A DNA stretch of 54,492 nt from an uncultured Bacteroidales bacterium (GTDB lineage Bacteria; Bacteroidota; Bacteroidia; Bacteroidales; Bacteroidaceae): contig CALEFD010000048.1 in NCBI GenBank assembly GCA_937876995.1, forward strand, positions 1 to 54,492, read 5' to 3'. Positions 44,035 to 52,520 of the stretch are shown piece after piece (position 1 is the stretch's first letter; each line of letters begins with the position of its first letter). The translations under genes and the position numbers were made by a program. The notes under the pieces are model-generated. The model was not told where the DNA came from. It saw only the letters and a program-made list of their open reading frames with translations, and searched no databases.

Positions 44035-44583
44035 CTAGTATATGAGCAGCCCTACCAGTGCGCCTAATCCTATTATGGCAAATGGTCCAATCTTCTTTAG
44101 ATATAGGGCTATAAATGCAACTATGCAAATAACATAACTTTTCCAATCTATAAAGTTTTCAGGTGTAGCTAAACTAATAGCAGCGGTTCCTATAAGTCCC
44201 AACGTGGCAGGTTTCAAACCATTTAGAACACCTTTAAATATATGGTGGTCCTTCCATTTTTCATAAACCTTACATAATAGAAGAACTATGATGAACGATG
44301 GAAGTACTACTGCGAATGTTGCGGTGAACGATCCTAATATACTCATAAATTCCGATGCGCCCGATTTTGCCAGAACTTCGTATCCAACGTATGTGGCAGA
44401 ATTTATGCCTATAGGACCGGGTGTCATTTGCGATATAGCCACTATATCGGTAAAAGCAGTATCGGTTAACCATTCGTGTTTGGTTACAACTTCGTTCTGA
44501 ATAAGCGAAAGCATGGCATATCCACCGCCAATGGTGAACATTCCAATAAGAAAGAATGTAAGGAACAACTCTATGTATATCAT
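44035..44583 (-). CDS. chrA: Chromate transporter ChrA, half-size protein B
   Basis: 182 residues, one CHR domain: LFLTFFLIGMFTIGGGYAMLSLIQNEVV and the motif MTPGPIGINSATYVGYE, with about five to six helices. Half-size ChrA proteins act in pairs; they export chromate/sulfate-like anions, although in gut Bacteroidota the physiological substrate is unclear. It overlaps the partner gene by 4 bp, so the two are co-translated. Confidence 0.9.
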   Translation of the reverse strand: MIYIELFLTFFLIGMFTIGGGYAMLSLIQNEVVTKHEWLTDTAFTDIVAISQMTPGPIGINSATYVGYEVLAKSGASEFMSILGSFTATFAVVLPSFIIVLLLCKVYEKWKDHHIFKGVLNGLKPATLGLIGTAAISLATPENFIDWKSYVICIVAFIALYLKKIGPFAIIGLGALVGLLIY

Positions 44584-45134
44584 CTTTCTATCTCCTTCTG
44601 TTTCTTATTGTTATACCAACTTATGAATACAGCCATAACAATTACACATATAAGTATGTATATAGGCGATACACTAAGTATGCAGACAAGTACCATTGAT
44701 GATACTACAACTATCCACTTCCACCAATTCATCTTGGTGGCTTTAAGCATATCCAACATGGGTACACCAATAAGTGCAACTACCACCGGTCTGATGCCTT
44801 TGAATGCTTTGATTACATATTCGTTGTCTTTAAACGATGTAAAAAACATAGCTACAAGTAGAATTATCAGGAAGGGTGGAAGACAACTTCCTATGGTTGC
44901 CACTATGCTTCCTTTTGTGCCTCTAAGTCTGTGTCCGGTAAGTATTGATATATTGACTGCAAATAGTCCGGGAGCGGTTTGGGCCAGCGTTATTATGTCT
45001 ATGAAATCTTCGTCATCAAGCCATTTCCTCTCAACAAGTTCGCTCTTTATGGCTGCAATCATAGGAATGCCTCCTCCAATAGTGAAGGCCCCTATCTTTG
45101 CAAAAACCGAAAAAATTTGCCACAAACTTACCAT
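44580..45134 (-). CDS. chrA: Chromate transporter ChrA, half-size protein A
   Basis: 184 residues, the partner CHR domain: IFSVFAKIGAFTIGGGIPMIAAIKSELVERKWLDDEDF and AQTAPGLFAVNISILTGHRLRG. The pair mirrors the two halves of long-chain ChrA. First gene of the operon; a TAATTTTG element at 45160-45153 (minus) is the likely -7 box, with no good upstream box at normal spacing. Confidence 0.9.
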   Translation of the reverse strand: MVSLWQIFSVFAKIGAFTIGGGIPMIAAIKSELVERKWLDDEDFIDIITLAQTAPGLFAVNISILTGHRLRGTKGSIVATIGSCLPPFLIILLVAMFFTSFKDNEYVIKAFKGIRPVVVALIGVPMLDMLKATKMNWWKWIVVVSSMVLVCILSVSPIYILICVIVMAVFISWYNNKKQKEIER

Positions 45135-45198
45135 ATCTCAATTTTGATTATGCAAAATTACAACTTTCCTTTTTCCGATACTCTATTATAGCAAGGAA

Positions 45199-45339
45199 AT
45201 GTTTGATTCTTCTGACAATGCACTTGCAGTTAAAGAGGCTTTTGATGATAAAGTTATATTAACTCCAACATCAGTCCCTATGGAACACATGGCAACATGT
45301 GCCTTCTGGATGTTCAGCCTATTCCTAATGGGACTTTAA
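45199..45339 (+). other. Short open frame or gene remnant in the chrA-GH2 intergenic region
   Basis: A 46-codon frame (starts MFDSSDNALAVKEAFDDK) with AAGGAA just before the ATG lies in the 322-bp gap 45135-45456. The coding look continues in another frame past 45339 (DVQPIPNGTLIPLGFI), as expected of a frameshifted remnant. A small ATACCGC/GCGGTAT hairpin lies at ~45340-45362. I do not recognise the family. The rest of the gap holds the chrA promoter on one side and the GH2 promoter on the other. Confidence 0.3.
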
Positions 45340-45354
45340 TACCGCTCGGTTTTA

Positions 45355-45386
45355 TTGCGGTATTTGGAATTAAATTCATATCTTTG
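45355..45386 (+). promoter_or_regulatory. Promoter of the second GH2 gene
   Basis: TTG (45355-45357), 21-bp spacer, TATCTTTG (45379-45386). A leader of about 65 bases precedes ATG 45457. Confidence 0.6.
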
Positions 45387-45456
45387 TTAAATGAAACGTT
45401 TAACAGTTAAATGTTGCTTCGTGTTATAAGATAGAGTTAATAAAAAACAGATTTAT

Positions 45457-48400
45457 ATGAAAAGGTTGTTACTCTCTATTCTAATGGCAGGATTTGTGTA
45501 TGCAGGTCAAAGCCAGGAGATAAATGACTGGGAAAACCCTCAGGTTATAGGAATAAATAAAGAACCATATCATGCCAATCTTACTTTGCCATCGACAAAA
45601 TATACTTGTGGCGAATGTGAATCGTTGGATGGTAGCTGGAAATTCCGTTGGTATGCGCGTCCTGAACAGAGAATAGTGGAGTTTTATCAACCCGATTTTG
45701 ATGTATCGGCATGGGATAATATTATAGTTCCGGGTGAATGGCAGATGCAGGGGTATGGCATACCTATCTACAGCAACTGGACCATGCCGTTTAAAAAAGA
45801 TCAACCTTTTGTAATGTCTGAACCGCCTAAGGATTACTATACATACGAAAATAGAAATCCTGTTGGTCAATATGTTACAACGTTCAATGTTACCGGTATA
45901 ACCAAAGATAAAACATATTACCTGCATTTTGGAGGAGTTGAATCAGCCATGTATTTGTGGGTGAACGGTCATAAGGTTGGTTATAGTGAAAACTCTATGG
46001 CTCCGGCAGAATTCAATATCACTCAGTATGTTCAGGAGGGAGAGAACAAGCTGGCGGTAGAGGTCTATTCCTACTGCGACGGCAGTTATCTGGAAGATCA
46101 GGATATGTGGCGTTTGTCCGGTATATTCCGTTCGGTTGACCTATGGACCAGACCCGATGTCCATATAGCAGATTACACAATAACTGCAATTCCTAACGAA
46201 GATTATTCCAATGCGGAGGCTACCATAAAATTTCAGGTGGCAAACCTGTCTGCCAAAAGCAAGAAGAATGTAACTCTGAACGTTTCGGTAAATGGAAAGA
46301 ATAATAAGGGACAAAATGTGTCGTATTCTTATTCTCAGAATATCAAGAAGATAGAGGCTGGAGAAACAGCATTGGCAGAAATGGTGATCAATATTGATAA
46401 TCCATCGCTTTGGTCATCGGAAAAGCCCAATTTATACGATGTTGATATAGTGCTGAGCAATAAGGAAAAAGAATTGGAACACTTCAATAATCATCTTGGA
46501 GTAAGAAAGGTTGAGATTAAGGGCGATGTGGTCTATTATAACGGTAAGCCTATAAAGATAAAGGGTGTAAACAGGCATGAATTCCACCCACGAACAGGAC
46601 GTACTATGGATAGAGCCACTATGGAACTTGACCTGAAGATGATAAAGCAGGCAAATATCAATCTGGTTAGAACATCGCACTATCCGGACGATCCTCTTTT
46701 CTATGAACTCTGCGATATATATGGTCTGTTTGTTATGGATGAAGCAAATCAGGAGAGCCATGCATACGGATTGAGAAACCGTGAACTGGGCGATAATCCG
46801 GATTGGAAAAAGGCGCATGTTGACAGGGCAGAAGCACTTGTTGCAAGAGACAAAAACTGGCCTTGCATACTTATCTGGTCACTTGGAAACGAAGGCGGAC
46901 AAGGCATTAATTCTATTGCAATGGCAGAAAAAGTGCGCGAAATGGATTCTACCAGAATGGTATTCAGTGATACTGATCGCGATATATCCGATTTCTATGA
47001 CGATGGCTACATACATCCGGACAGAGTAGCAGAACTCTCCAAACAGATTACAGATAAACCTTTCTTTATGAGAGAGTATGCATATGCAGGTGGTAATTCA
47101 TTGGGCAACTACATAGATTATGCAAAAGTTATAGATGCTGATCCAAGTAACTTTGGTGCTGTTATATGGGAATGGTGTGACCATGGAATAGCAAAGAAAC
47201 AGGGTAGTAACGTGCAAAAGTATGGTGATAACCCATTCTCTCTGACACTAGAAGCCGATGAATACTTTGCCTATGGTGGCGATTATGGCGATAATCCACA
47301 TTCATCAACAACCTGTTTGAATGGTATAGTACGTGCCGACAGAATTCCGCATCCGCAGTATTTTGAAGTGCAGAAGGTTAATCAATATCTGAACTTTGAA
47401 CTGGTGTCATCAAGCAATATTCGTGTAATAAACAGTTATCATTTTACATCTTCTAACGATTTTGACTATTTCTACGAATTTGTTGATGATGGTAAGGTAG
47501 TACATGCCGGTGAACAGCCTATAAATACCAACGGAATACTTGAAATTCCTGCTTTTGACGATACTCAGGGTGAAGTTTTTCTAAATGTATATGCTCGTTT
47601 GCGCAGGTCAACTGTGTGGGCCGATGCAGGTTTTACAGTTGCAAAAGAGCAATTCCTGTTGGTGGAAAAACCTGCTGCAAAGATAGAAACTGGTGAATCT
47701 GTTCCATTAGTGAAAGAGACTGAAAACAACTATTTGGTTACTGCCGGCAAAGAGGTGGTAAGTATTGAAAAGGCTACCGGTTATTTAACATCCTGGAAGC
47801 ATAACGATACAGAGTTGTTAAAAGAGCCGCTTCAGCCATATTTCTGGAAACCTGCAACAGAAAATCAGAAACACAACAATTATAACCGCCGACTTGGTCC
47901 GTGGAGAGATGCAGCAAAATCTATGAATGTAGTATCTGCCAAGATGGATAAGCAGAGTGGAAATGTTGTGTTGACTTTTGAACAGGAGATGGCTATAGGA
48001 GCAAAATACACTCTTACATACACCATAAATTCTGATGGCAAGATTCAGGTCTATGCAGATTATGTGCCAACCAAAGAGGGGTTGCCATTGATGCCAAAGT
48101 TTGGTATGAAGATGCTTGTAAATTCTACAATGGATAATATAACATGGTATGGCCGTGGTATTTATGAAAATTATCCTGACAGAAAGTCTTCAGAATTTAT
48201 AGGTAAATATTCGTTGCCTCTTAATGAGTTTGTTGTAAATTATCCGGCACCGCAAGAGAATGGTAACCGTTCTGATGTCAGGTGGATTTCTTTCACTGAT
48301 GGCAAGCTTACTCTGCGTGTAGAGGGTATGCAACCGCTATGTGTTAGGGCATGGCCTTGGATGGAGGAACAAATTGAAAAGGCAGGACACTCTTATGAAC

Positions 48401-48558
48401 TTCCTACCGAAAGCGATTTCATAAACGTAAATATTGACCTGAATATTCATGGTGTGGGCTGTAACGATGGTTGGGGTGCACAGACTTTGGAAAAATATAC
48501 CATAAATGCCAACCAGCCATATAGCTACGGCTTTATTCTTTCCTGCGAGGAGGAGTGA
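45457..48558 (+). CDS. GH2 beta-galactosidase (LacZ type)
   Basis: 1033 residues, the length of classical LacZ. A signal peptide (MKRLLLSILMAGFVYAGQSQ) exports it. Domains in order: sugar-binding jelly roll (~35-220), two Ig-like domains flanking the barrel, TIM barrel (~340-620) with acid/base E479 in WSLGNEGGQG and nucleophile E540 in FFMREYAYAGGNS, then the small-chain domain with NITWYGRGIYENYPDRKSS. It cleaves terminal beta-galactosides, probably in the periplasm. No SusC/D partners nearby. Confidence 0.95.
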   Translation: MKRLLLSILMAGFVYAGQSQEINDWENPQVIGINKEPYHANLTLPSTKYTCGECESLDGSWKFRWYARPEQRIVEFYQPDFDVSAWDNIIVPGEWQMQGYGIPIYSNWTMPFKKDQPFVMSEPPKDYYTYENRNPVGQYVTTFNVTGITKDKTYYLHFGGVESAMYLWVNGHKVGYSENSMAPAEFNITQYVQEGENKLAVEVYSYCDGSYLEDQDMWRLSGIFRSVDLWTRPDVHIADYTITAIPNEDYSNAEATIKFQVANLSAKSKKNVTLNVSVNGKNNKGQNVSYSYSQNIKKIEAGETALAEMVINIDNPSLWSSEKPNLYDVDIVLSNKEKELEHFNNHLGVRKVEIKGDVVYYNGKPIKIKGVNRHEFHPRTGRTMDRATMELDLKMIKQANINLVRTSHYPDDPLFYELCDIYGLFVMDEANQESHAYGLRNRELGDNPDWKKAHVDRAEALVARDKNWPCILIWSLGNEGGQGINSIAMAEKVREMDSTRMVFSDTDRDISDFYDDGYIHPDRVAELSKQITDKPFFMREYAYAGGNSLGNYIDYAKVIDADPSNFGAVIWEWCDHGIAKKQGSNVQKYGDNPFSLTLEADEYFAYGGDYGDNPHSSTTCLNGIVRADRIPHPQYFEVQKVNQYLNFELVSSSNIRVINSYHFTSSNDFDYFYEFVDDGKVVHAGEQPINTNGILEIPAFDDTQGEVFLNVYARLRRSTVWADAGFTVAKEQFLLVEKPAAKIETGESVPLVKETENNYLVTAGKEVVSIEKATGYLTSWKHNDTELLKEPLQPYFWKPATENQKHNNYNRRLGPWRDAAKSMNVVSAKMDKQSGNVVLTFEQEMAIGAKYTLTYTINSDGKIQVYADYVPTKEGLPLMPKFGMKMLVNSTMDNITWYGRGIYENYPDRKSSEFIGKYSLPLNEFVVNYPAPQENGNRSDVRWISFTDGKLTLRVEGMQPLCVRAWPWMEEQIEKAGHSYELPTESDFINVNIDLNIHGVGCNDGWGAQTLEKYTINANQPYSYGFILSCEEE

Positions 48559-48660
48559 TGATTATGGTTTGTAGAGGAAGCTTGAGGTAAATCGTTTGTT
48601 CGTAGTAATAGGGCTATTTTGCTATGGTTTCGCTGTAACAAATTTTGGTTTTATCCCATC

Positions 48661-48984
48661 TTAATGGACTATTTTTAGGCCTATAACTGAAGCTATCAGG
48701 GTAAAAACAAAGAATAAACGCCAGAATGAAGTGGGTTCCTTAAATACCAGAATTCCTACTATTACGGTTCCAACTGCACCTATACCGGTCCATACAGGAT
48801 ATGCGGTACCAAGTGGAATTGTTCTGGTTGCTTTGGTTAGAAGAACCATACTAAGAAGACAGAGAAGAGCGAATGCTATATACCATAATGTCGCTTTATA
48901 ACCTGTCTCCATATTGCCTTTTCCAAGACAGAATGCAAAGCCGGTTTCACAGAGCCCGGCAATAATTAAAATAATCCAATTCAT
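48661..48984 (-). CDS. SMR-family exporter, Gdx/SugE-type (probable guanidinium exporter)
   Basis: 107 residues, four helices, dual-topology dimer type. E13 in IIAGLCETGFAF is the proton/substrate carboxylate. GTAYPVWTGIGAVGTVIVGI matches the Gdx (SugE) branch, which exports guanidinium, rather than the EmrE/Qac branch. I see no clear guanidine riboswitch in the ~55-base leader. Two TTTCCGGCGT repeats lie around its promoter and may be regulator sites. It converges on the GH2 gene without a hairpin between. Confidence 0.88.
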   Translation of the reverse strand: MNWIILIIAGLCETGFAFCLGKGNMETGYKATLWYIAFALLCLLSMVLLTKATRTIPLGTAYPVWTGIGAVGTVIVGILVFKEPTSFWRLFFVFTLIASVIGLKIVH

Positions 48985-49018
48985 AACAATAGATTATCCT
49001 TCTTGAGGGCTGCAGAAA

Positions 49019-49068
49019 TTTCCGGCGTCTCCTTCTGAGGAAAGTGCAAAGTTACTATTTTCCGGCGT
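49019..49068. repeat. Paired 10-bp direct repeats TTTCCGGCGT, 40 bp apart, flanking the SMR promoter
   Basis: Copies at 49019-49028 and 49059-49068. One lies between the two promoter boxes, the other downstream of the expected transcription start. In the leader, TTTCC (minus strand) can also pair with GGAAA of the repeat to form a weak hairpin. Confidence 0.6.
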
Positions 49069-49079
49069 AGTATCGTCAA
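49047..49079 (-). promoter_or_regulatory. Promoter of the SMR exporter
   Basis: Minus strand: TTG (49079-49077), 22-bp spacer, TAACTTTG (49054-49047), about 63 bp upstream of the start codon. Confidence 0.55.
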
Positions 49080-49134
49080 TAATTGCTCTTCTTTTCTCTT
49101 TACCCTGTTGTCCGATATTGAAGACTAATTATTA

Positions 49135-49166
49135 TTTGGTAAATTAGAATATATCATATACTTTTG
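49135..49166 (+). promoter_or_regulatory. Promoter of the peroxidase-OhrR operon
   Basis: TTTG (49135-49138), 20-bp spacer, TACTTTTG (49159-49166), exact consensus. ATG of glutathione peroxidase follows at 49207. Confidence 0.75.
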
Positions 49167-49206
49167 TTGCGTACAATTCAATTGTATAAAATTAAAAAAA
49201 TGTTTT

Positions 49207-49680
49207 ATGAGTATATATGATTATAAGGTGCGTACCGCCAATGGTGAGGAGGTATCTATGACAGAGTATTTTGGGAAAGTGCTTCTAATCGTAAACACTG
49301 CAACAGGGTGTGGATTTACGCCGCAATACGATGGATTGCAGAAACTATATGATAAATATAAGGATAAAGGTCTGGAAATCCTTGATTTTCCTTGCAACCA
49401 GTTTGGTCATCAGGCACCTGGTACGGAAAAGGAAATTAAGGAGTTCTGCACATTGAAATATAAGACAACATTTCCGCTTTTCGCAAAGATTGCTGTAAAT
49501 GGCAAGTGCGCAGAACCTTTGTTTAAATACCTTAAAAGAGAAAAAGGAGGTTTTCTAGGGGATGATATTAAATGGAATTTTACAAAGTTTCTAGTATCAC
49601 GAGATGGTACAGTGGTAGAAAGATATGCACCCATAACAAAACCGGAAAAAATTGAAAACGACATATTAAAACTGCTATGA
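49207..49680 (+). CDS. Glutathione-peroxidase-family (thioredoxin-type) peroxidase
   Basis: 157 residues. Thioredoxin fold with peroxidatic C35 in NTATGCGFTPQYDGLQ (Cys, not selenocysteine), the catalytic Gln in FPCNQFGHQAPG and the Trp in DDIKWNFTKFLV, completing the usual tetrad. It reduces hydrogen or lipid peroxides, in anaerobes probably with thioredoxin rather than glutathione. The stop overlaps the MarR gene by 4 bp, so the peroxidase and its likely peroxide-sensing regulator are coupled. Confidence 0.94.
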   Translation: MSIYDYKVRTANGEEVSMTEYFGKVLLIVNTATGCGFTPQYDGLQKLYDKYKDKGLEILDFPCNQFGHQAPGTEKEIKEFCTLKYKTTFPLFAKIAVNGKCAEPLFKYLKREKGGFLGDDIKWNFTKFLVSRDGTVVERYAPITKPEKIENDILKLL

Positions 49681-50099
49681 ATGAAATGTTGAAACTGGAA
49701 AACCAACTATGTTTTCCGCTCTACGTTTGTGCTAAAGAGGTTGTAAGACGATATACTCCTCTTCTTGAACCACTTGGACTTACATATACCCAATACATAG
49801 CGATGATGGTGATGTGGGAACATAAGTCCATCAGTGTCAGGGATATGGGGAGACTTCTCTTTCTCGACTCGGGTACATTGACACCAATGCTCAAGAAAAT
49901 GGAAAAGGCCGGATGGATTCTGCGGAAACGTTCGGAGAACGATGAGCGTGTAGTGATGGTTACTCTTACAACAAAGGGAGAGAAATTGCATGATGAGGCA
50001 TGGGAGGTCCCTACAAAGATGGCTGGATGCGTGACTCTTGATAGTGATGAGGCAATGCAGTTATATAATCTTTTGCATAAATTGATACAAACTTTTTAA
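49677..50099 (+). CDS. MarR-family regulator, OhrR-like peroxide sensor
   Basis: 140 residues. N-terminal helix has ENQLCFPLYVCAKEV: C12 in the LCFPLY context is the peroxide-sensing Cys of OhrR. The winged helix runs SISVRDMGRLLFLDSGTLTPMLKKMEKAGWILRKRSENDERVVMVTLT. When the Cys is oxidised, OhrR releases DNA and lets peroxidase genes be made. Since it overlaps the peroxidase gene, autoregulation of the operon is the likely scheme; its operator should lie around 49100-49200. Confidence 0.93.
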   Translation: MNEMLKLENQLCFPLYVCAKEVVRRYTPLLEPLGLTYTQYIAMMVMWEHKSISVRDMGRLLFLDSGTLTPMLKKMEKAGWILRKRSENDERVVMVTLTTKGEKLHDEAWEVPTKMAGCVTLDSDEAMQLYNLLHKLIQTF

Positions 50100-50111
50100 T
50101 CACAATAAATT

Positions 50112-50297
50112 ATGCCAACTTATAAATGTTCAACATGCCCAATGAGGGCGAAACACGATGCCAATCCGAAATCTTTTGTAGGCAGATTCTGGAGATGGCA
50201 TATAAATTTCTGTCCTGGCTGGAAAGCATATTTTAATAGTCTTTCCGATGCCTCAAAAGAGGAAATCAGAATGAAGTACAATTTTACAAAGTATTGA
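50112..50297 (+). CDS. Conserved small cysteine-containing protein of unknown function
   Basis: 61 residues starting MPTYKCSTCPMRAKHD. It has CxxC (C6, C9) and a third Cys in the segment RWHINFCPGWKAYF, next to several aromatics and His. No signal peptide. Not a named family to me. It begins 12 bp after the regulator gene and is followed within 6 bp by the membrane-protein gene, so it belongs to the operon. A redox or metal-binding role beside the peroxidase is possible but unproven. Confidence 0.7.
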   Translation: MPTYKCSTCPMRAKHDANPKSFVGRFWRWHINFCPGWKAYFNSLSDASKEEIRMKYNFTKY

Positions 50298-50303
50298 TTG
50301 CAG

Positions 50304-50714
50304 ATGAGGAAAAAGTATTTGTACTTGGTTGCAGGACTAATCTGGGGTGTCCCGGGTGTAATAGTCTTCAACAAAGGCATCAATGCGTATCGGCTTCAGC
50401 CATTAGATAATATCTGGTGGCTGTTGTTGGTTACTGTTGGTGTTTTGATTGGTTTTTTTCTGATGTTTCGCAAGATAGTGGACAGATACTGTCAGAGGAT
50501 AACTTCGTTGCCTGAAGAGGTGAAGGTATGGCAAGTATTCCCGCTTCGTGGATGGATTCTCGTTTTATTTATGATGGGGTTGGGTATTCTGCTAAAGCAT
50601 ATTCCCGGTATTCCGTCTGCCTTTGTAGCATCTTTTTACTCCGGACTTGGACCTATGCTGCTGTTATCATCTTTAAGATTTGTGGCTAATCTGGTCTCTT
50701 TCACTGGAAAATAG
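50304..50714 (+). CDS. Small integral membrane protein of unknown function
   Basis: About 136 residues from ATG 50304 (a TTG start at 50298 is also open). Four hydrophobic helices: KYLYLVAGLIWGVPGVIVFNKG, WWLLLVTVGVLIGFFLMF, WILVLFMMGLGILLKHI and FVASFYSGLGPMLLLSSLRFV. No recognised motif. It is the last gene of the peroxidase-OhrR operon, 6 bp after the 61-residue protein. Confidence 0.65.
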   Translation: MRKKYLYLVAGLIWGVPGVIVFNKGINAYRLQPLDNIWWLLLVTVGVLIGFFLMFRKIVDRYCQRITSLPEEVKVWQVFPLRGWILVLFMMGLGILLKHIPGIPSAFVASFYSGLGPMLLLSSLRFVANLVSFTGK

Positions 50715-51046
50715 AAGAAACCATGCTCTATTGCCTTTCAAACCAGAACGGAAAGGAGGATGATATAGATGTTTGTTGAAAAACTATCAATTATTCAAAA
50801 ATATTTCCATAAGGTTTTTGATTTTAATCATTGTTTGTACATTTGGGTTCTAATCACTTTTCATTTGAATCTGTGAAAATAGAAGAGGCTATACTATACA
50901 GTAGCGCAAGTCAGAACAGACGAACGATTGAGAACTGAATAAAGCTTGCTTGTATTATGCCCAGATAGGTGGAAGACGAAGTCAACCGATAGGTGCAAAC
51001 GGAGTAGATTACAGATAATGTTGATGATATAAAAGAATAAGACTTT
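50715..51046. other. 332-bp intergenic region without an identifiable gene
   Basis: No frame of credible length is visible. A short stretch around 50873-50933 reads VKIEEAILYSSASQNRRTIEN then stops and looks like a gene remnant. No clear TAnnTTTG promoter for the SDR gene is found. Composition is AT-rich around 50770-50880. Confidence 0.5.
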
Positions 51047-51763
51047 ATGCAAACAAATACATTCAAAGATAAGGTAGTTATAGTAACCGGTGGCGCAAAC
51101 GGAATAGGCCGATGCATTGCCGATGAGTTCCGTAAGCAGGGAGCCATAGTATATGTGATTGACAAGCAAGAGGGAGAGCATTTTGTGGGAGATATCTCCA
51201 AACAAGATGTATTGGAGGCTTTTGCTTCCGAGGTGTTGAGTAAGCACAACAAAGTGGATATCATTGTAAACAATGCATTGCCACTGATGCGTGGTATTGA
51301 TGAATGTTCTTACGATGAGTTCCAGTATGCCCTAAGTGTGGGAGTGACCGCACCCTTCTATTTGGTAAAATTGTTCTGTAACCATTTGGCCGAAGGTGCA
51401 TCCATCATCAATATCTCTTCATCGCGCGACCGCATGAGCCAACCCCAGACCGAAAGCTACACAGCTGCCAAAGGGGGCGTTGCGGCACTTACTCACGCAC
51501 TGGCAGTAAGCTTGTCGGGGCGTGCAAGGGTGAACTCCATTTCTCCCGGTTGGATAGATACGGCATACACTGTTTACGAAGGTCCAGATGCCACGCAGCA
51601 ACCAGCCGGTAGAGTGGGTAATCCTATGGATATAGCCAATATGGTACTGTTTCTTTGCAGCGACAAGGCCGGCTTTATCACGGGCGAGAACATCTGCATC
51701 GATGGCGGCATGACCAAGCAGATGATTTACCACGGAGACTGTGGGTGGAGTAAGACAAGTTGA
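51047..51763 (+). CDS. Short-chain dehydrogenase/reductase
   Basis: 238 residues, classical SDR. Rossmann motif VIVTGGANGIGR (~10-21), NNA (~82-84), catalytic Ser in NISSS and the YxxxK pair in SYTAAKGGV, C-terminal GENICIDGGMTKQMI. It should oxidise or reduce an alcohol/ketone substrate with NAD(P); identity not readable. GC content is higher than in the core genes, especially in the second half. It may be part of a short accessory island with the acetyltransferase and pseudogene downstream. Confidence 0.9.
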   Translation: MQTNTFKDKVVIVTGGANGIGRCIADEFRKQGAIVYVIDKQEGEHFVGDISKQDVLEAFASEVLSKHNKVDIIVNNALPLMRGIDECSYDEFQYALSVGVTAPFYLVKLFCNHLAEGASIINISSSRDRMSQPQTESYTAAKGGVAALTHALAVSLSGRARVNSISPGWIDTAYTVYEGPDATQQPAGRVGNPMDIANMVLFLCSDKAGFITGENICIDGGMTKQMIYHGDCGWSKTS

Positions 51764-51773
51764 ACCATTGCTG

Positions 51774-51810
51774 CTAGTCATCCCGACAGAGCGAAGCGAC
51801 TAGGGAACTC
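51774..51810. repeat. REP-like palindromic element
   Basis: GTCATCCCGACAGAGCGAAG followed by CGACTAGGGAACTC, enclosed by the inverted repeat CTAGTC (51774-51779) / GACTAG (51798-51803). The AGCGAAGCG core resembles small interspersed repeats found in many bacterial genomes. It could act as a hairpin after the SDR gene. Confidence 0.4.
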
Positions 51811-51868
51811 TAAATTAACCGCCAGCACCTATATTATCACAAAATTAAAACAGTAAGATTATAATAAT

Positions 51869-52486
51869 ATGAAAATAGAAATAGCTCCTCAAGAAACCAC
51901 ACGTGCCGAAGCCTTCTCGCTTTGGATGACCTCTCCTATGCCAATGGTTACATTGACAAAAACATTCAATGTAACCAAGCTGCTCAGGGCAAGTAAGAGA
52001 CGTGGAATCAAATTCAATGCCCTGTTGTGTTGGTGCATTGGAAAGGCTGCAAGCAACATAAAAGAGTTCTATATTCTACCCGAAAAAGAGAAACTCTTCA
52101 AATATGACAGCATTGCAATAAACGTTATTGTAAACAACAGCAAAGGGGGTATCAATTCTTGCGATATTGCATATACCGATGATGCCGAACAATTCGCCAA
52201 GGAATACAACAGGCTGACAGCACAGGCTGCCACACAGTGCAAGAGTTCATTCCTTGAGGATAGTATGATTGTGGGAACATCCGCAATGACAGGGACGGAA
52301 CTCGACTGCATTGTAAACCAATATACCGACAAGTTCTGCAATCCAATGGTCATGTGGGGACGGTATCGCCGTAATTGGTTCTGTACCACATTGCCCATAT
52401 CTTTTCAGTTTCACCATGTACAAATGGATGGCGGGCATGGCGCCGGTTTTTTAGAGCAACTCCAGAGGGTAATTAATGAATTATAG
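51869..52486 (+). CDS. Chloramphenicol acetyltransferase-like protein (CAT superfamily)
   Basis: 205 residues, near the 210-220 of type A CAT trimers. Family marks are FNVTKLLRASKRRGIKFNALLCWCIGKAASNIKEF and the active-site HHVQMDGGH (182-190), where the HHxxxDG histidine activates the hydroxyl acceptor for acetyl transfer from acetyl-CoA. It could confer chloramphenicol resistance, but many divergent CAT-fold proteins act on other molecules and the N-terminal WF-type segment typical of resistance CATs is weak. It precedes an alcohol dehydrogenase pseudogene. Confidence 0.8.
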   Translation: MKIEIAPQETTRAEAFSLWMTSPMPMVTLTKTFNVTKLLRASKRRGIKFNALLCWCIGKAASNIKEFYILPEKEKLFKYDSIAINVIVNNSKGGINSCDIAYTDDAEQFAKEYNRLTAQAATQCKSSFLEDSMIVGTSAMTGTELDCIVNQYTDKFCNPMVMWGRYRRNWFCTTLPISFQFHHVQMDGGHGAGFLEQLQRVINEL

Positions 52487-52520
52487 CAGCTCTGTAAACA
52501 AAGAAAATATTACAAGTTTA

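Noticed and set aside
35083..48558. Polysaccharide utilisation locus spanning GH31 and the two GH2 genes
   Set aside because: No SusC/SusD, hybrid two-component or ECF/anti-sigma pair, and the glycosidases are on separate transcripts with unrelated genes between them.
48985..49080. Guanidine or TPP riboswitch before the SMR gene
   Set aside because: GGATAAT and ACGCCGG fragments were seen, but the conserved core pairings of these riboswitches could not be assembled by eye.
50894..51273. Minus-strand open frames in the SDR upstream region
   Set aside because: They run antisense to the SDR start, lack family features and look like chance frames.
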